Positions 28,135 through 37,350 of a stretch of DNA of 64,000 nt are shown here, piece after piece. A program made the translations under genes and the position numbers. Every line of letters starts with the position of its first letter. The first letter of the stretch is position 1. The DNA is from an uncultured Aquimarina sp. (GTDB lineage Bacteria > Bacteroidota > Bacteroidia > Flavobacteriales > Flavobacteriaceae). Location: contig NZ_CANLOZ010000002.1 in assembly GCF_947492965.1 (NCBI RefSeq), positions 372,001 to 436,000 on the forward strand. Reading direction: 5' to 3'. The notes beneath the pieces are model-generated. The model was given only the letters and a program-made list of their open reading frames with translations, ran no database searches and was not told where the DNA came from.

Positions 28135-29073
28135 ATGAAAAAGTACATCTTAGTAGTAGCCATCTTGCTAACAATTCAGTTTACAAATGCGCAATCTAAA
28201 ATAGATGAAGATAGGAATACATCAGTTATCAGTTTAGTTATTCTTAATGATAACGGAGATGTTTTAATAAAAAAAGCAACAATTGGTTGGATAACCATAG
28301 GTGCTTTTTACGAGAAAAGACACACGATCAATGAGGTAATCGATAGTATCTCTAATAAATATGGAGTGTCAATATTAAAACCAAACCTCAAAGGTGTTTT
28401 TACCTATAAATATGACTTTAATAATTCGCTAAGCGTACGACAGGTGTATGTGGCTAAATCTACTACCAACGATTTACCAACAAATAAAAATGTAGAATTC
28501 CGTTGGGCTCCAAAAGAGGAGGCTATAGAAAAATTTAAAAGTACGATTCCATCTTTAGGAGAAATGATAGCACAAGTTATTGAGTATCCCGAAGTAGTTT
28601 GGGGCGGATCTTTTTTAATTAAAAAAGAAAACAAGAAAAAGACTTCTACAATAACAGAGAATTTTTATCCCATAAGCGATGCTTCCACATACATAAAATC
28701 ATCTCATGATCCTGCAGTAGTAAAAGCACTTCAAAAATATATGGAAGGTAGTTCTTATAATAAGAAAGAAATGCTATTAAGTGCTTTTGCAGACAATGCA
28801 GTGTTATATCTAACAAATAGGGAAGGGGATTTCAAAAGATATACTCCAACCGAGTACGCAGGTTTCTTTAAAAATGCCGAAAAAGGAAAGTTCAATGGGA
28901 GAGAAGCGAAAATTTTAGACGTTAAGGTTACGAAAGAAATAGCAACAGCAAAAGTAGAAATAGCAGGACCTAACAGAGAGTGGGTTTATATTGATTTGTT
29001 CTTGCTTAAAAAGTTTAAAAACGATTGGAAAATTATTAGTAAAACAGCGGCAAGGGTTGATGATATAAATTAA
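28135..29073 (+). CDS. Secreted degenerate Nudix-like domain fused to NTF2-like domain
   Basis: A 312-aa protein with a signal peptide (about 1-20, ending TNAQ). Residues about 30-150 follow a Nudix fold order (VISLVILNDNGDVLIKK, then the box region FYEKRHTINEVIDSISNKYG, then KGVFTYKY and EFRWAPKEEA). The REUXEE glutamates of the Nudix box are not conserved, so hydrolase activity is doubtful. Residues about 185-310 form an NTF2/SnoaL-like domain of the Lumazine_bd_2 kind (DPAVVKALQKYMEGSSYN ... LKKFKNDWKIISK). Periplasmic location and the fusion are unusual. Confidence 0.65.
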   Translation: MKKYILVVAILLTIQFTNAQSKIDEDRNTSVISLVILNDNGDVLIKKATIGWITIGAFYEKRHTINEVIDSISNKYGVSILKPNLKGVFTYKYDFNNSLSVRQVYVAKSTTNDLPTNKNVEFRWAPKEEAIEKFKSTIPSLGEMIAQVIEYPEVVWGGSFLIKKENKKKTSTITENFYPISDASTYIKSSHDPAVVKALQKYMEGSSYNKKEMLLSAFADNAVLYLTNREGDFKRYTPTEYAGFFKNAEKGKFNGREAKILDVKVTKEIATAKVEIAGPNREWVYIDLFLLKKFKNDWKIISKTAARVDDIN

Positions 29074-29119
29074 AGAAATACATTATTTTTGTTGTATACA
29101 ATGTATAGACCCTGAAAAT

Positions 29120-29719
29120 TTGTTAGAGAAAAGAAGGCAATTACCACAACAAGAATCTATAGATACAGATTATTTCATTTACTGTTTAGAAGCGGTGAAT
29201 GATATAGAAACGCACGAAATTACCGAAGCTCAAAAAAAATTAGAACAATTGACTTCGCAATACGGAGTGGCTAGTATTTATAAAACCTGTGATACTATTG
29301 AAGGTTTAGAGGATAGCTTAAATACATTGGTTATGGATGATCATCATTTTACAAATTATGAAATCATCTATTTGGTCATAAAAGGTGAAGCCAATAGTAT
29401 TTGTTTGAATGATTACTATTATAGTTTACAGGAGATTGCAGAAATTTTTGAAGGAAAATTACAAGGAAAGATTTTACATTTTTCCAATGCTAAAGTGCTT
29501 GATTTAGATGAAGAAGAAGCGCAATATTTCTTGGATATCACTGGTGCAAGAGGGGTTTCTGGCTATGGTCATGAGTTTAATGGAATAACGAGCTCAAATC
29601 TTGATATAGCATTCTTTAACTTATTTAAAGAAGATGACAATATGTTAGATGTGGTAGAAGAATTGCATCAAAGGCATTACAAAGTCTGTAAACTCCTTGA
29701 TTTTAGGTTGTATTATTAA
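29120..29719 (+). CDS. DUF6642-like protein
   Basis: A 199-aa acidic soluble protein in the form shown. Motifs DYFIYCLEAVNDIETHEI, YEIIYLVIKGEANSI, and LHFSNAKVLDLDEEEAQYF followed by TGARGVSGYG match a Bacteroidota family I recall as DUF6642. No ATG opens the frame: TTG at 29120 is the first standard start, but the frame stays open back to 29069 and its extra residues (HYFCCIQCIDPEN) look like family sequence. The true start may therefore be a rare codon (ATT or ATA) just after the previous gene. Function unknown. Confidence 0.65.
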   Translation: MLEKRRQLPQQESIDTDYFIYCLEAVNDIETHEITEAQKKLEQLTSQYGVASIYKTCDTIEGLEDSLNTLVMDDHHFTNYEIIYLVIKGEANSICLNDYYYSLQEIAEIFEGKLQGKILHFSNAKVLDLDEEEAQYFLDITGARGVSGYGHEFNGITSSNLDIAFFNLFKEDDNMLDVVEELHQRHYKVCKLLDFRLYY

Positions 29720-29821
29720 ATAAGATTTTATTCTGTTTCCTATTTTATATAATATAAACGCTGAGAAATTCATTAAAATTCTTGAGCACAAAAATTTCAA
29801 AATAAAAATTTTACGAAAAAT

Positions 29822-30075
29822 CGCGTATTTGAAAATTTCTGGAGGATTGTACGGAATATTGGATTTATACGAATTATTAGCTTAAGAAATAGTAATTAAG
29901 TTTTTACATATATTACATTATAGCTACGAATGAGCTTAACGTTACGCAAATTATTACATCTGCGAGAAGATGTGGCCGGGAATCGATATAAAACACTGGC
30001 GTGTTATTATATCTGTAATTATGTAAAATGCAAGCATCCGTCAATTTACTTCAATAAATACATTTGTACTATAAT
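29822..30075. repeat. Mosaic intergenic repeat, uninterrupted copy A
   Basis: No gene is evident from 29720 to 30245. Bases 29822-29876 match 59141-59195 at roughly 85%. Bases 29911-29943 are identical to 34441-34473. Bases 29982-30037 match 34501-34556 at 51 of 56, and 30038-30075 match 59409-59446 at 35 of 38. The copy also contains short hairpins (ATTATGTAAAATGC region). It looks like the tail sequences that flank mobile or cassette-like genes in flavobacteria; its mechanism is unknown. Confidence 0.75.
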
Positions 30076-30245
30076 GTACTTGCGTTATGTCACTTTGCTT
30101 TGGAAAAAGCAAAGTTTTTTGTTCTACATTTTCTCTAAAAGTTTTCTAACGAAAGTTTCTTTAAAAAAAGGTAATGGAACACTTATTGCCCGAAACGACG
30201 GTAGGAGAGTAGAGGAATGTGTGTGGAATGGGAATATTTCAATAT

Positions 30246-31238
30246 TTATAAATCTAGAATCGAATTTATTTTATCATCATCAGAATCATTACTTGTATCA
30301 GCTGATAATTCATTTTCCCTTTTCTCTAAGAGATAAATATTTTCATCTGTAACAGGTCCAAGAGTTGGACTAGAAATTGAATATTTATAAATAGACGTTT
30401 TTGATGGTGACTTTTCTCCAACAAAATTTAAAGCTATTTGGACTTCATTATTGTTTTCTGTCAATAATCCGGATGGGATTATTAGTCTAAAATCTCCAAC
30501 TAATGGTCTGCCGTGACTCATTATTTCTTCTGAATTATTATAAAAGCCATCATAAGAGTTGCCATTTATTACAATAGTTCCTGGTCCAGCAATCAACTTA
30601 AAAGTTAAATTTAATTCATTAATATACTTAGATGAATTATAAACTAGTTTTCGTAAAGAAAGAATAAAATTATGGCCATCAGTATCAATTCTTTTTAGTC
30701 TAACATGCCCTCTAATTAATGGAAAGTCAGTGCTTTTCATCATAGCTTCTATTAAATAATGAGGAGCTATCTTAGTTTGACCATCTAAACGTATATAGTA
30801 ATTATTTTTAAATTGATGTGGTCTTTGCCTACTTTTCTCCACTTCTATGACGAATACGGAATCTCCATTAGGCGCATCTAATTTCTGTACACGAATTCCA
30901 ACAGCTAATGGTACAATAACACTTGAAATTTTATTTATTAATCTATCTCTATCTAGAGTTGTAGCAAATGGAGTTAAAGCCCCCATTGCAGAAGTGTTTC
31001 CTTGAGCATTTTTTCCTTCAACAGGAGCACCCCAAATAACAATTCCACCTTCAGAGTTTAATAATCCACAAATTGTTTTATATACTGCATTTTCTTTGTC
31101 ATTATGATTACCTTGAGGTGGGTAAGATTTGAATTCTAAGTTCATTGTTTCTTCCTTTTCAGAATTAAAGAATTGAACTATATCATTGTAATTTAAAGTA
31201 TATAAATCTTTACCAAATATTATTTGAGAGTATTTCAT
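30246..31238 (-). CDS. AlbA_2/Schlafen-type domain protein
   Basis: A 330-aa protein. Residues about 15-165 form an AlbA_2 (Schlafen AlbA-like) putative DNA/RNA-binding or nuclease-like domain: NLEFKSYPPQGN, then TICGLLNSEGGIVIWGAPVEGK, PFATTLDRDRLINKIS and IEVEKSRQRPHQFKNNYYIR. The C-terminal half (about 175-310) is beta-rich and unknown. It starts 8 nt after the LexA-like repressor gene in the same direction, so the two form an operon. AlbA_2 proteins occur often in defence islands and as transcriptional regulators. Confidence 0.8.
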   Translation of the reverse strand: MKYSQIIFGKDLYTLNYNDIVQFFNSEKEETMNLEFKSYPPQGNHNDKENAVYKTICGLLNSEGGIVIWGAPVEGKNAQGNTSAMGALTPFATTLDRDRLINKISSVIVPLAVGIRVQKLDAPNGDSVFVIEVEKSRQRPHQFKNNYYIRLDGQTKIAPHYLIEAMMKSTDFPLIRGHVRLKRIDTDGHNFILSLRKLVYNSSKYINELNLTFKLIAGPGTIVINGNSYDGFYNNSEEIMSHGRPLVGDFRLIIPSGLLTENNNEVQIALNFVGEKSPSKTSIYKYSISSPTLGPVTDENIYLLEKRENELSADTSNDSDDDKINSILDL

Positions 31239-31246
31239 AGGTTAAA

Positions 31247-31846
31247 TTAAGAGTATTTTATTATATTTTTTACGATTCCTTCGATTTTAAAATCTTCACT
31301 GGCAATAAAAGGTTTGTGTTTAATAGAGTTTATGGAATGAAGTATTACTTGATTGTCATTTTTATAGAATGTCTTAATAATAGCCACACCTTGATTGACG
31401 CATACAATAATATCTCCATTTGACGCAGTTTGTTTTTTTTGCGCAATAATATAATCTCCAGAACTAATATCCGGTTCCATAGAATCTCCTTTGGCTATAA
31501 CGATAAAAGCATCATTAGCGGGGAACTTTAAAAGTTTAGAAGCTATAGGTATTCTATCAACTGGATTCCCGTCTAAAATACTACCATTAGATCCGCATTC
31601 AGCTAAGCCATATTGATTAATATAAGTTATCGGTTTTTCAGGATCTTCTAGTAATTGATAATCTCTAGGATTTGAAGGGTTTCTTTTTAAATAACCTTTT
31701 TTCTCCAATTGAACAATATGATGATGAACTACACTAGTGGATGCGACATCTAATTCCTCCATTAATTCAATCATTGTTAATGGGTTATCGATATTGATAC
31801 GTAGAATATCTATTAATTTTTCTTGATTTGGATGTAAATTCTTCAT
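31247..31846 (-). CDS. LexA-like autocleaving repressor (S24 family)
   Basis: A 199-aa protein, taking ATG at 31846 (MKNLHPNQ) over the in-frame ATG at 31867, which would crowd the divergent promoter. The N-terminal winged helix (about 1-60, VVHHHIVQLEKKGYL) binds DNA. The S24 peptidase domain (about 80-199) has cleavage site C84-G85, nucleophile S122 in GDSMEP and general base K158 in AIIKTF. The Cys-Gly cleavage pair is more like UmuD or phage repressors than classical LexA (Ala-Gly). It probably responds to RecA filaments and represses both flanking transcripts. Confidence 0.88.
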   Translation of the reverse strand: MKNLHPNQEKLIDILRINIDNPLTMIELMEELDVASTSVVHHHIVQLEKKGYLKRNPSNPRDYQLLEDPEKPITYINQYGLAECGSNGSILDGNPVDRIPIASKLLKFPANDAFIVIAKGDSMEPDISSGDYIIAQKKQTASNGDIIVCVNQGVAIIKTFYKNDNQVILHSINSIKHKPFIASEDFKIEGIVKNIIKYS

Positions 31847-31888
31847 TATTACAAAAGTAGTTAACATTTTTGAGAACTTATAAACATA

Positions 31889-31938
31889 TTCTATTTTTTA
31901 TTCTACGAATTTATATATTTGTTCTATATTTCATTCTA
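31889..31938. promoter_or_regulatory. Four TTCTA boxes in a divergent promoter
   Basis: TTCTA at 31889, 31901, 31922 and 31934. They form two units of TTCTA-N7-TTCTA whose starts are 33 nt apart. They lie between the LexA-like repressor and the small basic protein, where an autoregulatory operator is expected. Confidence 0.55.
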
Positions 31939-31956
31939 ATATTAAATAATAGCAAA

Positions 31957-32091
31957 ATGGCAAGAAAAAGTAAAAGAGGTAGAGATGCTAAAACAGGTCA
32001 ATTTATTACTATAAAAGAGGCAGAGAGAAGGCCAAGTACAACAGTTATTGAAACAATTAAAGTAGGTCCAACTAAAAGAAGAAATAAATAA
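31957..32091 (+). CDS. Small basic protein (44 aa)
   Basis: Begins MARKSKRGRDAKTGQF and ends GPTKRRNK, very rich in Lys and Arg. An open frame extends upstream to 31870, but the ATG at 31957 gives the form common in Bacteroidota (small basic proteins often misannotated as multidrug transporter). It is the first gene of the transcript facing away from the LexA-like repressor and lies 15 nt before the two-TM protein. Function unknown; a nucleic-acid-binding role is possible from the charge. Confidence 0.7.
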   Translation: MARKSKRGRDAKTGQFITIKEAERRPSTTVIETIKVGPTKRRNK

Positions 32092-32106
32092 TTTATATAC
32101 AGATCA

Positions 32107-32598
32107 ATGCGTAATAGAATTTGGACCGAGCTAACACAGTCAAAACACAATATAGAATTCTCTTCTCTTTATTCCGAACATCAAAGATTCTTGTTAAGGG
32201 CTTTTAATATGACGGTCCTTATATTTTCTTCGACAGGTGTAATGGGATGGAAATTCTGGGACAATTTACCTTTGGTAGCATGTATAATCATTGCTTCTAT
32301 TTCTTTATTAAAGCTTTTGCAACCTCATTTGATAATGAATGAAAAACAATTAAAGAATCTAGATGATATTCATAGGTTTTACTCTGATTATTATAACAAA
32401 ATAGAAAAATTATGGTATGATTTTGAGTCCGATAGAATAACAGAAGAAGAAGCAACTAATATATTTTTTACGTTAAAATCCTTAGAAACTGAGATTAATC
32501 CAATTGTTTCTGAGACAATAAAGAGTAAACCAAAAAAAATAATACAAAAATGCAAGAGAAACTCCGACGAGTATTTCGAACAAGTTTTTAATACATAA
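32107..32598 (+). CDS. Two-TM protein, SLATT-like
   Basis: A 163-aa protein with a helical N-terminus (HNIEFSSLYSEHQRFLLRAF), two adjacent TM helices (about 36-52 and 57-75), then long helices ending EYFEQVFNT. The order (amphipathic helix, two TMs, helical domain) resembles SLATT (SMODS/SLOG-associated 2TM effector) proteins, though I cannot confirm this by eye. SLATT members are predicted pore-forming effectors in anti-phage systems. It lies downstream of a LexA-like-controlled promoter, between two tiny proteins. Confidence 0.5.
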   Translation: MRNRIWTELTQSKHNIEFSSLYSEHQRFLLRAFNMTVLIFSSTGVMGWKFWDNLPLVACIIIASISLLKLLQPHLIMNEKQLKNLDDIHRFYSDYYNKIEKLWYDFESDRITEEEATNIFFTLKSLETEINPIVSETIKSKPKKIIQKCKRNSDEYFEQVFNT

Positions 32599-32609
32599 AA
32601 TGAAACATT

Positions 32610-32738
32610 ATGGCAAGAGAATCTAATTCAAGACCACAAGGAAGACCATTAAATAATCCAAGCAACAATCCTAAGCCTAAAGGAAATAGCATGCCTCGTT
32701 ATCAAAAACCACCTCCGCCACCGCCTTCTAAAAAATAA
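32610..32738 (+). CDS. Small proline-rich protein (42 aa)
   Basis: Starts MARESNSRPQGR and ends KPPPPPPSKK, with 10 Pro and many Asn and Lys residues. It begins 11 nt after the SLATT-like gene and so is probably in the same operon. Low-complexity and probably disordered; function unknown. Confidence 0.6.
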   Translation: MARESNSRPQGRPLNNPSNNPKPKGNSMPRYQKPPPPPPSKK

Positions 32739-32920
32739 TATAGCAAGTAGGGAAGGTGTTTGAGTCTTTAAAATATTAAAAAATATCTACACACAGATAC
32801 GGATATCGGTTTGAAAACACCTGAGTTTATCCACCTGTTTACAGATTTGTTAAAAACTTCAAGATCTAATTATCTATTGCAACTTGTTAAAAGCTAGCTT
32901 TGTAGCTTAAATATTTTTTA

Positions 32921-33781
32921 ATGATTCAAAAAGTTCGACGTATTATGACTCCAGGTATTTTAATTTTTATAGGAGCAGTAGCTATGGCCATTGGAGGTTT
33001 ATGGTCTGATCGCCAGCAATCCAAAAAGGATAAGGAAAATGAAAAGTTGCAGGAAGAACTTAGGGCGGAGTCGGCTGAAGTGAGACGTCTAACTGAAGAA
33101 ATACAGGAGCTTTCTGTTAAATCGATGGATGCTACTATAAAACCATTACCAACTTCTTTTTCTGTTGATAATTTAATAGCATTTGAATTGGATTCATCGT
33201 TATTTGAACAGTATCTTCCTGAATTAAGGAATCTTGCTTCTAAAAAGGGGATGCATGGTAAAAGTACTTCTAATTCCTATTCTGGTATTAACATATTACC
33301 CAAAACGAATAAACCTCTATTTGATTTTTTAAACGGAAAACGTATTCTGATGGAGTTTTCTATAGGTCTTCCAGATCCGCCTGCTCCACATGAAAAATAT
33401 ATATCCTGGATTATTATGATTGACATTGACTTTAATAATTCTTTTGAAGAATTAATGTATATACCTGATCACGAAGGAAAAGAGTACTTTAATTTAAGAG
33501 TCAATCCTGATCGAATCAAAAGTTTTGCAGTTGGAAATAACCATAGCAATTATATTTCCGCCAAAGATTTATGCGGAGAAAAAGTTCTAGTAAATCAATT
33601 CGGAATTTTTGGTGTTTCTTTTGACCCCAATATGATCTCACTTTCAGATTCACTTTATTTAAAAGACAATAATAACAATAGCTATGCTATTATTCTAGAT
33701 AAAATAGAAAGTAATACAACTTATTTTAGACATGAAACAAATCATGGTTGGGTTGGGACAATGAATTGTTCAAATTTTTAG
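32921..33781 (+). CDS. Membrane-anchored hypothetical protein with coiled coil
   Basis: A 286-aa protein. The start may be the ATG at 32921 or the one at 32945 (MTPGILIF), which begins directly with the TM helix (about 11-27). A coiled coil follows (about 34-66, rich in Glu, Lys and Gln), then a globular beta-rich domain (about 75-286) with no motif I recognise. The leader 32739-32920 contains an 8-bp inverted repeat (AGGTGTTT ... AAACACCT), possibly a terminator of the previous operon or an operator. Confidence 0.65.
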   Translation: MIQKVRRIMTPGILIFIGAVAMAIGGLWSDRQQSKKDKENEKLQEELRAESAEVRRLTEEIQELSVKSMDATIKPLPTSFSVDNLIAFELDSSLFEQYLPELRNLASKKGMHGKSTSNSYSGINILPKTNKPLFDFLNGKRILMEFSIGLPDPPAPHEKYISWIIMIDIDFNNSFEELMYIPDHEGKEYFNLRVNPDRIKSFAVGNNHSNYISAKDLCGEKVLVNQFGIFGVSFDPNMISLSDSLYLKDNNNNSYAIILDKIESNTTYFRHETNHGWVGTMNCSNF

Positions 33782-34557
33782 TTTCGTGTGTTTGTTATAT
33801 TATGTAAAATAGAACCTAAAAATCTAAAACCGGCCTCAGAAAACTTTGGTATAAACAATAGGCAAAGGAGCGTCAATATTTTAGAGATCTAGTACTAAGG
33901 TTTAATCAAAGCTATGCATATTGATTCTAGTTCAAAGCAATCTTATGAGTCAGAATGTTTTCTAAAATATAGAGACTGCGCCGTACATTGTTTCCAAAGT
34001 TTTGGGAAGCCTTGATTTTTTGTTTCTTTTTCATTAAGGAAAAATATAATGCAAACTCTTAGAAAGTCTAATCTGTGTTGCTACGATAGCATGTGTATAG
34101 AAATTATCTCGTTAGAGTAATTTTATACTTATGCGGCAACGTCACGAGAATTGCGTAAAAACTTTTTTCATGATTTTATCAAATACGTGATTTATAAGCT
34201 ACCTAAAAGTTTTGCTTTTTTTGGTGTGGCCAAGCGTTGGCAAATTGTGTGTAGAGAAAAATGCATTAAGCATTTTTATTTACAAAGCAATAAAGCGGTT
34301 GGGCGCGGCAATTTTACATAACGGCAAATTATAGCTACAAATGAGAGCAGAATGTTTCAGCAATAGTTTTTTTTGAATTATGATGACCCCAGTAGCTACG
34401 ATCACTATGAAATAAAATTATCCTGGGATATTTTACATAGTATTACATTATAGCTACGAATGAGCTTAACGTTTCGCAAATTGACTTTTACATAATTACT
34501 ATCGATATAAAACACTAATATGTTATTATATCTGCAATTATGTAAAATGCAAGCATC
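33782..34557. repeat. Gene-free intergenic repeat block, copy B (left flank of the transposon)
   Basis: No gene is supportable here. The motif ATTATAGCTAC followed by R-AATGAG occurs at 34329 and 34446. Bases 34441-34473 are identical to 29911-29943 and 34501-34556 match 29982-30037 at 51 of 56. Bases around 34486-34550 can fold into a long hairpin with arms TTTTACATAATT and AATTATGTAAAA. The homology to copy A stops where the transposon end begins (34558). Confidence 0.65.
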
Positions 34558-34719
34558 TGTAACGGTTAATTTAGAATGAAGAATATAGAAATTTATTAAA
34601 ATATCTTCAATGGTTGGAATAGTCTAAATTGATGATGAAATTTAGTTGTGAGATTAAATAATTTATAATGAAGAAATTGGGAGTTAGGAGGGAAGTAAAA
34701 TAATTTAAAATGAGTAATT
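34558..34719. repeat. Left transposon end with three transposase-site-like repeats
   Basis: Terminal TGT at 34558. Three 19-nt direct repeats with consensus TAATTTA-n-AATGAAGAAT start at 34567, 34659 and 34701. Multiple spaced repeats at the ends are the normal layout of TnsB/MuA binding sites. Confidence 0.7.
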
Positions 34720-35105
34720 TATTGAAACCTTCTTCGTGCTTCATTTTTAAAAATAATGGCTTCAAACATTTTCTTAATCGTTAGAACTTCGCTCTGATCA
34801 TCAGAAACAAGATCTCTCATTTTTTGATACAGTGAATCAATATCCTTTATTTTTACAAATTCCTCATTGGATTCAAAAAAGTGATCTGTAGGAATTTCTA
34901 GAGCATCTGCCAACTTTTTAATAATCTTTGAAGTTGGCTTGGAAATATTATTCTCATACCTTCCTATTTGAATATATGAAACTCCAGAGATTTCACTCAG
35001 TTCCGTCTGCGTTAATCCTTTTTTAGTTCTTATTTTTTTTAACTTATTTCCTATCATAGTTAGAATAAACTCTCTTTTATCTAATAAATCAGTTTTAAAT
35101 TTCAA
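34719..35105 (-). CDS. XRE-family transcriptional regulator
   Basis: A 128-aa protein with an HTH_XRE domain (about 20-75: IRTKKGLTQTELSEISGVS, then YENNISKPTSKIIKKLADAL) and a short helical C-terminus. It could start at M1 or at M17 (MIGNKLKK). It is divergent from the transposase with a 76-nt gap and its 3' end overlaps the innermost left-end repeat. Probably controls transposase expression (inference from position). Confidence 0.85.
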   Translation of the reverse strand: MKFKTDLLDKREFILTMIGNKLKKIRTKKGLTQTELSEISGVSYIQIGRYENNISKPTSKIIKKLADALEIPTDHFFESNEEFVKIKDIDSLYQKMRDLVSDDQSEVLTIKKMFEAIIFKNEARRRFQ

Positions 35106-35181
35106 AAAGTAGTTTTATTTAGTTATATTTATGATGGATCTCACCACTCCCTTAATTATCTAACTTAAATATACTAAAGTT

Positions 35182-37245
35182 ATGAATGATTTAGGGCTTT
35201 TCTCATCTTTAGAATTAGATGAAAATGAAATTACTATTAAAAGTAGCGAAGTTTTTTTATCCAAATCTTTTCTTATAAAACGAGGATTTAATCCTCAAAC
35301 TTTGGATAATTACTTATCGAATCACAAAAAAAATCGGAGTGATCATTACGAATTCCATATTGATCAAAATACTAAAGAAAAATGGATTCGATATAATACA
35401 ATACCTAAAGCAAAATTGAGGAAGCTATCACTTCCTCCTAGGATTTCATCTGCTAATAAACTTTTCAATAAGGATAGAACAAAGATTAAGTACAAAGAAT
35501 TTAGTGAGATATGGCTAATTCTCTATAATGCCTGGAACAATCAATCTTATTGGAAACAATATATTTCTTATTACTCAGCGTATTATTTGGATATTGAAAA
35601 AAGAAATCTTTTTGCAAAAACACATTCTGTAATTGCTGAAGCGATTCATATGAAGAACAATACCGATTATAAATTGAAAGACATATATCAGATGTATTTG
35701 AAGTTTGATAAAGTTTTATTTAGAACTAAAAGCTATAATTCTTTTAGTAGAAAATTATTATTGGCTGAAAAATCGAGTATCCCAGAAACAATTATTCATA
35801 AATTTAAAAAAGATGGAAGAAATAATTATAGATTGATTCCATTGGTTGAAAAAAGAATCATATACTATTATTCTCACCCAAAAAGATATTCTAAAAAGCA
35901 GATCACCGAAAAGGTAAATGAAGAGTTAGTAGATAAAGGTCTAAAGAAGATTTCATACAATTCAGTAACCTTATTTCTTAGAAACCCTGAAATGAAGAAT
36001 AAATATGATATGCTTAGGTATGGAATGAAGTATGCCCAAAATAAGATTCTTCCATATTTGAGGAGGCGTGATCCTGAAAACAAAGGAGATGTATTTTAGA
36101 TCGATAGTACTAGACTGAACATCCCATATGTTGATAAAGATAACAATCTAAAATTTCTGCATTTATGTGTAATGATGGATGTTTTTTCTAGAAAAATTAT
36201 TGGTTTTTCTTTCTCAGAATCTGAAAATCATATTATGATCATTGAGTGTATTAAAATGGCTTTTGAACGGTATAAATTAATTCCCAAGCATATTATTCAC
36301 GATAATCATTCTGCGTATAAATCTCAAGAGTTTAAAAAACTTTCAAATTGCTTAGATGACTATGGAGTAATTTTAAGAAATTCTACCCCAGGCAATCCTA
36401 AGGACAAAGGACATGTTGAAAGATGGTTTAATTCCTTTAATTCATATTATCTCAATAGATTAATTGGAAATTTAGGAGAAGGAATAAAATCAAAAACAGA
36501 AGGAGGTAGAGCCCCTTATGAGTTAGAAATTTTATATAAGAGTAAACCTTTTTTAAGAAACAAAGAGTTATTGATAAAGACTGTGTCTGCCCTTATTAAA
36601 GAATATAATTCGAAAAAAGAGGAAGACCATAGTTTTAAACAATCTAATATTAAATTTAGACAATTTAAAGAATGGGATATAGCCAAATTGTTTTATAGGT
36701 CAGGACTACGTAAAGTAAGAAGATCAATGATTTTTATTACAATAGGAAAGAAGAATTATTCATATACCATAACAGATTTTCAATTGGCAAATAAAACGAA
36801 TGGAGAATATGTCCTAATACGTTATGATGAAGATTTTCCATATAAGATATTTCTATTTACTTCAAAGTCAAACAGGTATTTAGGTATGGTAAAAGCAGAT
36901 CAACCTATTGACATTATACCTGATAATAACCATAAAAAGATTATAACCAAACATAATCACTTGATAAGACAAAGAATTCAAAAAGTATTTGATAGCCTAG
37001 TTGAAGATATTGATAGTAGCACCTTGGAATTGGAGTCACTACCTACTGTACAAGTATTTAATTCCAAAGAAAATTTGAATAAAATACTTAGTCAAGCAGA
37101 AGATCAGTTCTTAATAAGTGAAATGATCGATATACAATATCAAAAACCTAAGAAAAAAAGGAAATCTACAGATAAGAAAAGTCAATATTTGTCTAATAAG
37201 TTACTTCGCAAGATGAAATACAAAAAGATTGAAATTATTAGATAA
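35182..37245 (+). pseudogene. Mu/TnsB/TniA-like DDE transposase interrupted by an amber codon
   Basis: One frame of 687 codons is broken by a single TAG at codon 306 (36097-36099). It reads GDVF-stop-IDSTRL; relatives usually have Gln before this Asp, so a CAG to TAG change is likely. Otherwise the DDE triad is intact: D308 (IDST), D374 (HDNHSAYKS) and E413 (KGHVERWFNSF). The N-terminal third is helical DNA-binding sequence and the C-terminal about 100 residues are basic. A downstream ATG pair (36172) would make a protein lacking the first Asp. Unless the stop is read through or is a sequencing error, the element is immobile by itself. Confidence 0.85.
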
Positions 37246-37350
37246 AATCTCTTAGAGCCACATATGATAAGATCATTTTAAGACTTCACGCTTTTAATCG
37301 AAAGGAATCAACAAAATTTACTCTATCAATAACTAAACAAATTATAGATC

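Noticed and set aside
29822..30075. Integron attC sites
   Set aside because: Hairpin-rich tails with TTAACGTT-like cores are present, but I cannot find paired GTTRRRY/RYYYAAC cores or an integron integrase.
29930..30352. A 140-codon plus-strand frame
   Set aside because: It runs through the intergenic repeat and into the antisense of the AlbA-domain gene; composition is not protein-like and there is no RBS or family match.
31889..31938. Regularly spaced TTCTA units as a CRISPR or tandem repeat
   Set aside because: Units are 5 nt, spacing is 12, 21 and 12, and there are no cas genes; an operator is the simpler reading.
34558..34562. A clean 5-bp target-site duplication at the transposon ends
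   Set aside because: The flanking bases (GCATC left, CATTC right) do not match; only CAT plus a C/T mismatch is shared, so I report it as imperfect.
36172..37245. A separate second transposase gene starting at the ATG at 36172
   Set aside because: It is in the same frame as the upstream part and would lack the first catalytic Asp (D308); one interrupted gene explains both pieces.
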